Shown here piece after piece: positions 1-4,569 of a DNA stretch of 9,062 nucleotides. Position numbers and translations under genes: made by a program. The stretch comes from Candidatus Thorarchaeota archaeon (lineage in GTDB: Archaea; Asgardarchaeota; Thorarchaeia; Thorarchaeales; Thorarchaeaceae). Every line of letters begins with the position of its first letter. Positions within the stretch are counted from its first letter, which is position 1. Below the pieces are notes generated by a model. It saw nothing but the letters and a program-made list of their open reading frames with translations, made no database searches and had not been told where the DNA came from. The DNA lies in assembly GCA_029855925.1 (NCBI GenBank), contig JAGSHP010000204.1, positions 1 to 9,062 of the forward strand, written 5' to 3'.

Positions 1-444
1 GTACATAGTGAGTCGTGGGAAGGAGAATTTATCCGAGAATTTAAACAAGATTATAGACTTGTAATTTCTTCCGAAGTGCCTCTTCCTCGCTCTTTGAAGC
101 CATACCAGAACCCATTGGAACCAAAATACTATCATGACCTGCTAGCATTCTCCCGTCTATACGTGGGACCTGGAGGAACTTCAGCATCTGAGGCAGCAAT
201 GCTTGGAACCCCCGTAATCTATACTAATCCGCTCCCTGCAGGTATATTCGATGAATTAGAGTACAAGTACAAACTTGTACGGCGGAGCAATACAACTCCG
301 GGAATCATAATAACTGCCCATGAGATGCTCTCTTATCCTCGCACATTTTATTTGTCACGCAGAAAAAGGATGATACAATCCTGTGTAGATGTAGCGCAGT
401 ATGTCGCGGACGCAATTGCTGATGAATACTCTCGATCATATTGA
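1..444 (+). CDS. DUF354 / GT-B-like glycan enzyme, 3' part
   Basis: The frame is open from base 1 (VHSESWEGEF...) to the TGA at 442-444, so the gene is cut by the window edge and only its last 147 codons are present. The GTG at 76 is internal and should not be taken as the start. The clearest signature is a glycine-rich nucleotide-sugar loop at 166-234, reading YVGPGGTSASEAAMLGTPVI. This matches the C-terminal half of DUF354 proteins, which are relatives of UDP-GlcNAc 2-epimerase and GT-B glycosyltransferases (family pattern GGGT-x3-EAA-x-LGTP). Such proteins usually sit in archaeal surface-polysaccharide or N-glycan clusters, which agrees with the GT-C-like gene downstream. The segment is AT-rich compared with the right half of the window. 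The fold is fairly sure; the substrate is unknown. Confidence 0.75.
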   Translation, partial: VHSESWEGEFIREFKQDYRLVISSEVPLPRSLKPYQNPLEPKYYHDLLAFSRLYVGPGGTSASEAAMLGTPVIYTNPLPAGIFDELEYKYKLVRRSNTTPGIIITAHEMLSYPRTFYLSRRKRMIQSCVDVAQYVADAIADEYSRSY

Positions 445-454
445 TTTTCTCTCT
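445..454 (+). terminator. pyrimidine-rich tract after the first gene
   Basis: TTTTCTCTCT follows the TGA stop directly. Archaeal RNA polymerase terminates at U-rich tracts without needing a hairpin, so this could end the first transcript. The tract is short and interrupted by C, so this is only a candidate. Confidence 0.25.
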
Positions 455-811
455 CCAATTTGCTGTCAGTTGAACTGGCTTCTCAACCAATATGTGTCGA
501 GTCGCACGGTTTCTGCGTATCTGCCCATTTCAGTCGTTATGGTATGATTTGCATGCGGGCGTACCGTCCCAAGCTCATCAGATGGCTGAGCATGGTCTAG
601 TCCTTTGGATGTAGCCCTGCATTTCTCATAGCACAGCTACCTCTTCTGAATTATGACTCCGGACTAAAGAGTACCAAGTTTACATGGCTTACTCTTGGCC
701 GAACCCGGCCAATGCCTTCTGTAACGAATGACGTATTTGCTATGATCTCGATCTTACAATTCTTTGAGCGAGTCCGCACATATTCATTGCGCACAACGAG
801 AGAAGAAAGTC
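455..811. other. intergenic region without a recognised gene
   Basis: About 430 bases separate the first two genes. I find no convincing ORF, tRNA or mobile-element end here; one open stretch of about 46 codons near 460-600 has no protein-like character. It holds a near-palindrome at 467-477 (CAGTTGAACTG) and a perfect 7-bp hairpin at 695-712. A TATA-like element lies at the right end. The region may contain a decayed gene or regulatory sequence, but nothing in it shows which. Confidence 0.5.
695..712. repeat. perfect 7-bp inverted repeat (hairpin)
   Basis: TTGGCCG (695-701) and CGGCCAA (706-712) are exact reverse complements around a 4-base AACC loop. The stem is GC-rich in an otherwise AT-rich gap. 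No T-run follows on either strand, so it is not a standard intrinsic terminator. It could be an RNA stem or a protein-binding site. Confidence 0.5.
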
Positions 812-819
812 ATATTTAT
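812..819 (+). promoter_or_regulatory. TATA-like box for the GT-C-like gene
   Basis: ATATTTAT at 812-819 lies about 56 bases before the ATG at 875. An archaeal start site about 25 bases downstream would fall near 840 and leave a leader of about 35 bases. No strong Shine-Dalgarno precedes the ATG. The sequence fits an archaeal TATA box but was chosen by position and base content only. Confidence 0.35.
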
Positions 820-874
820 CGGAATCGACACAAGTTAATCAACTTCTAACAAGTGACGTTTCTGATGATGTACC

Positions 875-2020
875 ATGATCCCAAAATACCGCGAGTTGCT
901 CTTATTGCTTGTCGTTATTGCTTTCTGTGTGAGCATATTATTGTGTACGACCGATCTGCTGTTGATTTCATCTCCCGCCTTCAACGAGCCAGGTGATCAT
1001 CACACCTACTTATACATGGCACAACATCCTCTAGAGCCAGCAAGCCCTCCATTTGCCTATCGATTTCTTTATCCTTGGATTGCACATTTATTGCCATTTG
1101 ATATTGAATCCAGTTTCTTGGTACTGGCTCTATTTTGCACAACAATGACCGGGGTTTTCCTATATCTATTCCTTCGTGAATACTTCTCAGTAGTCCTTGG
1201 ACTAGTCGGTGTTGTTTTGTACTATTCTCTTGAATATGGGGCACGATTTCAGCTGTACGACTTTTGGCTTCCTGATTCTATGGCTTTCATGATGACCGCA
1301 ATGGCCTTTTGGGCAATCTCCACGAAACGATACAATACCTACATACTTCTAACTGCGGCTGGCGTCTTATGTAAAGAATCCATACTGATCACTTTTCTAG
1401 TTTATTTCCTTTCCATTGGCAATGCAGATACAACTGGTATTCAGCGTTACATCAATCGCGCCACTATCAAAACGATGGCTTACTCGATTAGTCCCGCGTT
1501 GTTAGTTTACATTGTTTCTCGACTTGTCATTCCTATCAATAGTACAATTACATATGACCCGTTATATCTATTATCTACTATTGGATACAATCGAATCTTG
1601 ACACTTGGTGATTTTTGGTATCGCTACCTGATTACGTCATGGGGATTATTACTTCTGGTGCTTCCTCTTCTTAATCCGGTTGTAGATTTACTAAAAGCAG
1701 CAAGAAAATATCTTCCTTATGTTATCGGAGTATACCTGCAATTGTTTGTTGCGTCGAATAATGAGCGTCTGATTGTGTTAGCTTTCGCCCCCGTGATTCT
1801 AGTATCTGTGGCAGGAATCAATCATGTCACTAAGGACCTACAGGGAAAATTAATGATGCTTGTTGCTTCTATTATTTATTTTTTAGCTCGGACTTTGCTA
1901 GGTGTTCCTTTTGATACGTCAGATCCTTTTCTTCCTCAGGCAGTGCTCGTGGCATTCGTATTTGTAATCATTTGGCTCCATCGTATAAAATATGGGCGTG
2001 CTGCCTCAGTTTTGTCGTAG
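875..2020 (+). CDS. polytopic GT-C-like glycosyltransferase
   Basis: This 381-residue protein is strongly hydrophobic throughout. A first membrane segment (about 7-30) is followed by an outside loop reading PGDHHTYLYMA (39-49), with Asp41 in the place of the catalytic loop-1 acid of GT-C enzymes. The motif AYRFLYPWIAHLLP (61-74) is typical of polyprenyl-phosphate-sugar-dependent GT-C families (GT39/GT87/ArnT-like). Several further membrane helices follow, and a short KES motif (167-169) ends one of the loops. Such enzymes move sugars from lipid carriers to glycans or proteins on the outer face of the membrane. With the DUF354 gene upstream, a role in surface glycan assembly is the best guess. 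It could instead be a flippase-like or uncharacterised integral protein, as no diagnostic soluble domain follows. The ATG at 875 is the first start ahead of the hydrophobic helix. Base composition is low in GC. Confidence 0.65.
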   Translation: MIPKYRELLLLLVVIAFCVSILLCTTDLLLISSPAFNEPGDHHTYLYMAQHPLEPASPPFAYRFLYPWIAHLLPFDIESSFLVLALFCTTMTGVFLYLFLREYFSVVLGLVGVVLYYSLEYGARFQLYDFWLPDSMAFMMTAMAFWAISTKRYNTYILLTAAGVLCKESILITFLVYFLSIGNADTTGIQRYINRATIKTMAYSISPALLVYIVSRLVIPINSTITYDPLYLLSTIGYNRILTLGDFWYRYLITSWGLLLLVLPLLNPVVDLLKAARKYLPYVIGVYLQLFVASNNERLIVLAFAPVILVSVAGINHVTKDLQGKLMMLVASIIYFLARTLLGVPFDTSDPFLPQAVLVAFVFVIIWLHRIKYGRAASVLS

Positions 2021-2058
2021 CCATAACTATGTGGGATTATCGGGGTGTGTAATGATTG

Positions 2059-2105
2059 GTGTGAACTATTAGTGGTCATAGCAAATCTTCACCACATGTT
2101 CACAC
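2059..2105. repeat. two-part stem-loop, 13 paired bases
   Basis: GTGTGAAC (2059-2066) pairs perfectly with GTTCACAC (2098-2105). Inside it GTGGT (2072-2076) pairs with ACCAC (2091-2095), leaving a 14-base loop and a small 5/2 internal loop. It lies 38 bases after the stop of the GT-C-like gene, so it would fold in that mRNA's 3' region. It may stabilise or end the transcript, or be an independent structured RNA. Confidence 0.5.
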
Positions 2106-2214
2106 TCTATAATTGTGGTATCACTTGCATTCGTTTTCTTATCAAAGATGCAGCAATTTTCATTATTTCCAATCATATTTATCGAGTACTATTTCTGTAC
2201 CTATCCATGACAGA

Positions 2215-2225
2215 TTTTTCGTTTT
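2215..2225 (+). terminator. T-rich tract, possible archaeal terminator
   Basis: TTTTTCGTTTT at 2215-2225 on the plus strand lies about 195 bases after the GT-C-like gene and just before the convergent minus-strand gene. U-rich tracts of this kind end archaeal transcripts. The distance from the stop makes this tentative. Confidence 0.3.
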
Positions 2226-2243
2226 AAACAAATATTGTTGTAT

Positions 2244-2528
2244 TCATCGCCTCTGTGGATGATATTTCATGTGCATCCCCCCATCGATCAGCACCATGTT
2301 GAACGGGAACAGACCGACCCTATCCCCATCGCGAAGAACGTCATCGAGCGTGGCAATCACCCCGTTGACAAAGCAGTCCCCGATATCCTTCTCATCAAGT
2401 CCCAATCGTTTCACAAACTCGCCAAATCTCTCCCCATCTCTATACTCCACGTGTAAGATCGTGTCCTCGTCAGCACGGCTGTCCTTTACCAGTCCTCTGA
2501 GCAACCCGTAGAGATGAACCTCGAGCAT
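2244..2528 (-). CDS. MoaD/ThiS-like beta-grasp protein
   Basis: From the ATG at 2528 the product has 94 residues (MLEVHLYGLLRGLV...). This is the length and layout of the MoaD/ThiS ubiquitin-like family: a first beta strand, a central helix (FGEFVKRLGL), the motif DCFVNGVIATLDDVLRDGDRV and a final LFPF strand. The frame runs up to 2639, but the extra 37 residues (MAYHCWLT...) do not resemble the fold, so I prefer 2528. Family members carry sulfur as a C-terminal Gly-Gly thiocarboxylate for molybdopterin, tungstopterin or thiamin synthesis. Here the only Gly-Gly sits in the segment VLIDGG and is followed by MHMKYHPQRR. The carrier end is therefore blocked unless the tail is cut, or the protein works without one. 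The Fe-S protein gene lies 176 bases upstream on the same strand. Confidence 0.7.
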   Translation of the reverse strand: MLEVHLYGLLRGLVKDSRADEDTILHVEYRDGERFGEFVKRLGLDEKDIGDCFVNGVIATLDDVLRDGDRVGLFPFNMVLIDGGMHMKYHPQRR

Positions 2529-2561
2529 GTTACCAGCATCCGAACACCTACAGATGCCTAC

Positions 2562-2575
2562 GCTGATAACATTAT
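2562..2575 (-). promoter_or_regulatory. possible TATA box for the MoaD-like gene
   Basis: On the minus strand this stretch reads ATAATGTTATC-like AT-rich sequence about 35-45 bases before the ATG at 2528. A start site about 25 bases downstream would give a very short leader. It supports 2528 over 2639 as the start and suggests a promoter separate from the upstream Fe-S gene. Read by eye only. Confidence 0.25.
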
Positions 2576-2651
2576 TGCAAATGGCAGAACCGCCATGAAG
2601 CGTTTGCATCTCAGAGGTCAGCCAGCAGTGGTACGCCATCCCGCATCAACC

Positions 2652-2664
2652 CAATCAGTGATTG
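2652..2664. repeat. 13-base palindrome between Fe-S and MoaD-like genes
   Basis: CAATCA and TGATTG flank a single central G (2652-2664). The site lies in the 176-base gap between the two minus-strand genes. With no room for a loop it suits a DNA-binding dimer better than an RNA hairpin. It could be an operator or chance. Confidence 0.3.
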
Positions 2665-2704
2665 CTTGCATCAGGCAGGACCCTCAAGCATGAGTCCCCC
2701 GCCC

Positions 2705-3544
2705 CTACTGCACATCATCCCCCACTTCGACCCGTGCCTCTATGTTCTCGATGGTCGTTCCAAACACCTGCGTACTGTCAATGGTGAGTTCAATGGCCCC
2801 CTCAGGGCAGACCTCCACGCACAGCCCGCAGCCCCTGCACATATCACTGATGATTGCTCTCCCATCCACCACTTGTATCGCATCGACAAAGCAGACGCCC
2901 TCCGTGCAGACCCCACAGCCCACACAATCCTCGGTCACCTCGACATGGACGCCCGGCAGTCGCATGATCTTCTTCCCGATCTCAGAGTCCATGTCGGGGA
3001 GCATCTTCCAGAGGCAGCAGCACGGACAGCAGTTGCACACGGTCAGTAGTCTCTCGCCGGGTCCAACGCCCAGCCAGAGCGTGTCGATCTTGTTGCGCCC
3101 GATCATGTGCACAAGCCCCGCCTCTCCGCACTTCCTGATGTACTCATGAGCCTCCTCTCTCGTGACCTCCCGCCCCCACTCGGGATTGATCCCGCGTGCC
3201 GCCTCGCCCATGAACAGGCACCCATAGTCAATGGGGTAGTCCTTACAGTTGGAGGCTGAACGACAGATGCAGAAGTTCATTTGCCAGATGAAACTCGCCT
3301 GGTCGATAAAGTGGTGAACTATAGCCGAGGGCAGCACGGTGTTCTCCGGCTGGTCGAGCTCCTTACCCACATGGATTATCTTTCTCACAGCGTCATCTCG
3401 GGGGAGATACACGACGTGGTCGCCCTTGAAGAACATCTCGTCCACGACCCGACTGATCGGCGCCACATGTGTCAGGCGCGCAAGGGCCTTTCTCTTTGGA
3501 AACCCGGTCTTCAGTATCTTCAGGAGCCAGTTCGGTCGGGCCAT
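2705..3544 (-). CDS. cysteine-rich multi-cluster 4Fe-4S protein
   Basis: This 279-residue soluble protein has 19 cysteines in three zones. Zone one is CICRSASNC...GC (Cys92, 94, 100, 109). Zone two is CNCCPCCC (170-177). Zone three is a ferredoxin-like pair: CVGCGVCTEGVC (207-218, with four residues rather than three before the last Cys) and CRGCGLCVEVCP (236-247, canonical). The third zone should hold two [4Fe-4S] clusters; the first two zones suggest at least one more cluster. The CxCR plus CNCCxCCC layout is found in a family of archaeal and clostridial Fe-S proteins, mostly unnamed. An electron-carrier or Fe-S scaffold role is likely; the partner is not visible. The ATG at 3544 directly follows GAGGT with no usual spacing, so the start is moderately sure. 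Neighbours are the ParB-like gene 96 bases upstream and the MoaD-like gene downstream. Confidence 0.8.
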   Translation of the reverse strand: MARPNWLLKILKTGFPKRKALARLTHVAPISRVVDEMFFKGDHVVYLPRDDAVRKIIHVGKELDQPENTVLPSAIVHHFIDQASFIWQMNFCICRSASNCKDYPIDYGCLFMGEAARGINPEWGREVTREEAHEYIRKCGEAGLVHMIGRNKIDTLWLGVGPGERLLTVCNCCPCCCLWKMLPDMDSEIGKKIMRLPGVHVEVTEDCVGCGVCTEGVCFVDAIQVVDGRAIISDMCRGCGLCVEVCPEGAIELTIDSTQVFGTTIENIEARVEVGDDVQ

Positions 3545-3640
3545 ACCTCATGATGGGGTGCGGTCTCTGATATTTGTGCCGACCACCGCTCGAATTGTCA
3601 AAGTGGTAGTGATGGTGCCCTCCATTCCAACTATGCCTAT

Positions 3641-4051
3641 TCAGTTCTTCTGACTGCGCTGTTGCTCTAGGCTCTCCTGCATAACTCTGCATCTGTCAAG
3701 CCACACTACCTGATACTCCGTATCACAGACCACCCTGCCCACAAAGTCGGCTGCAGTGTGAATCCCCTCATCCTTGCACCATCTCACACAGATTCGATAC
3801 GCCTCCCAGTCGAGGTCCTCGGTCTCCCACTCGATGGGCACCTCGATCTTCCCCATGAGATATAGCGCGAAGAGTCGTGTGTGGCCGTCGGTTGCCACGA
3901 GTTCGCCATCGAGGCGTTTGATGGGAACTGGACGAAGATTCTCAACTCCGTTGGTCTCGATCTCTCTCATGACCGCCTTAAGCTTGGCAGCGCTGATGTA
4001 CAGCTGACTGGGCTGGATTCTGTCGATTTCGAGAGAACGCATCTCATTCAT
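3641..4051 (-). CDS. ParB/sulfiredoxin-fold domain protein
   Basis: The 136-residue product starts with a ParB/Srx-type segment: LEIDRIQPSQLYISAAKL (about 7-24), a helix, then RPVPIKRLDGELVATDGHTR (about 40-59). The final DGHTR corresponds to the GxxR nucleotide-binding motif of this fold. The rest (DLDWEAYRICVRWC..., EYQVVWLDRC) is a helical tail seen in small stand-alone members. There is no helix-turn-helix or dimer domain as in chromosome-partition ParB, so it is not a segregation protein. CTP or ATP binding is possible by family, but the role is unknown. A second ATG at 4042 (M4) is an equally good start. It appears to be the first gene of the three-gene minus-strand run. Confidence 0.65.
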   Translation of the reverse strand: MNEMRSLEIDRIQPSQLYISAAKLKAVMREIETNGVENLRPVPIKRLDGELVATDGHTRLFALYLMGKIEVPIEWETEDLDWEAYRICVRWCKDEGIHTAADFVGRVVCDTEYQVVWLDRCRVMQESLEQQRSQKN

Positions 4052-4084
4052 TGGCTTGCATCTTCTTCCCGGCTCTGAACTTGT

Positions 4085-4112
4085 GACTATACGCGGTTCC
4101 CATTAATCTATT
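4085..4112 (-). promoter_or_regulatory. candidate promoter for the ParB-like gene run
   Basis: Two AT-rich elements lie upstream of the ATG at 4051 on the minus strand: GTATAGT (near 4085-4092) and GATTAATG (near 4102-4110). Either could serve as a TATA box, giving a leader of roughly 10-30 bases. I cannot choose between them from sequence alone. Confidence 0.3.
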
Positions 4113-4234
4113 CCTGCAAAGACGGGGGCGTCGAAGTGTCGTGAGGTTCTCTCTCTGTTGACGCTCTTGATCTACCGCTTGTCATTCGGACCTATGGTGG
4201 ACATAATGCTTTCACTTCGAAGAATGCTGCTGTG

Positions 4235-4250
4235 ATATTGTGTGCAATAT
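4235..4250. promoter_or_regulatory. inverted repeat upstream of WGR promoter
   Basis: ATATTG (4235-4240) and CAATAT (4245-4250) are perfect inverted arms around TGTG. The site ends six bases before the TATA box of the WGR gene, a normal place for an archaeal regulator to bind. The half-site CAATAT recurs twice in the promoter of the nucleotidyltransferase-HEPN gene. Confidence 0.4.
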
Positions 4251-4255
4251 AGCTT

Positions 4256-4261
4256 CTTATA
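4256..4261 (+). promoter_or_regulatory. TATA box of the WGR gene
   Basis: CTTATA lies 46 bases before the ATG at 4308, placing the expected start site near 4285 and giving a leader of about 23 bases. Within that leader, AGGATGG (4291-4297) could serve as a weak ribosome-binding site. The preceding CAATATAG (4245-4252) is shared with the promoter at 8216-8233. Confidence 0.45.
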
Positions 4262-4307
4262 CGTGGTTGATGAACGACATAGCATAGTATAGGATGGCAA
4301 AGAAAAG

Positions 4308-4535
4308 ATGAAACAAGACGACGTGATTGAAACGGGGCGCTACGAACATGATGGTGAGTTTTGGAGTGGCCAGGTGAAGGGCAGGTTTCTAACGATCTAT
4401 TCCGGAACAATTGGGACGCGGGGCTATCATGCGTCTCGTGAGTTCAGGTCGCACGAGGCGGCGAAACAATTCTTGGAACAGCAGCTTGCCGCAAAGATTG
4501 CAAAAGGTTTCGCTCAAGTCGAGGATGGTCATTAA
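4308..4535 (+). CDS. stand-alone WGR-domain protein
   Basis: The 75-residue product is essentially one WGR domain. FWSGQVKGRFLTIYSGTIGTRG (18-39) is the conserved beta core, and EFRSHEAAKQFLEQQL...KIAKGF (45-68) is the typical helix ending in the K-x2-KGF/Y signature. WGR domains bind nucleic acid ends or mediate contacts in PARPs, and are common as small or fused modules in bacteria and archaea. Here the signature Trp-Gly-Arg reads Ser-Gly-Thr (32-34), so the name-giving Trp and Arg are replaced. No PARP or helicase domain is attached or adjacent. A DNA- or RNA-binding adaptor role is inferred. The ATG at 4308 has AGGATGG ten bases upstream; the gene converges on the propeller gene with 34 bases between stops. 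Confidence 0.75.
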   Translation: MKQDDVIETGRYEHDGEFWSGQVKGRFLTIYSGTIGTRGYHASREFRSHEAAKQFLEQQLAAKIAKGFAQVEDGH

Positions 4536-4569
4536 CTGAATTGACATTCTCTCAATCGCCAATCCGGGT

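Larger units (their letters stand above)
2021..2243. other. AT-rich gap with no supported gene
   Basis: The gap separates the plus-strand glycan gene from the minus-strand MoaD-like gene, so both genes end here. A 60-codon frame at 2045-2227 shows no family resemblance and overlaps a strong inverted repeat, so I do not call it. The gap also contains T-rich tracts near 2215-2225 and a near-palindrome around 2228-2236 (CAAATATTG). Confidence 0.5.

Noticed and set aside
861..880. TGATGATG as a C box near 863
   Set aside because: No matching D box upstream or downstream, and the motif abuts the start codon of the GT-C-like gene.
2045..2227. Plus-strand 60-codon frame after the GT-C-like gene
   Set aside because: No family resemblance, no promoter or ribosome-binding site, and it covers the strong stem-loop at 2059-2105; most likely chance in AT-rich sequence.
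2529..2639. N-terminal extension of the MoaD-like frame to ATG 2639
   Set aside because: The 37 extra residues do not resemble the beta-grasp fold, and a TATA-like stretch lies inside them; ATG 2528 gives the usual family length.
2666..3149. Plus-strand frames opposite the Fe-S protein
   Set aside because: They are antisense to a gene with clear cysteine motifs and are rich in Pro, Ser and His as expected from the complement of GC-rich coding sequence.
4266..4320. Possible C/D-box guide RNA from TGATGA near 4268
   Set aside because: No CTGA box D or second box C at the right distance; the sequence is better explained as the WGR leader.
4540..4556. Small inverted repeat ATTGA/TCAAT between the convergent WGR and propeller genes as a terminator
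   Set aside because: Only five weak pairs around a seven-base loop and no T-run on either strand.
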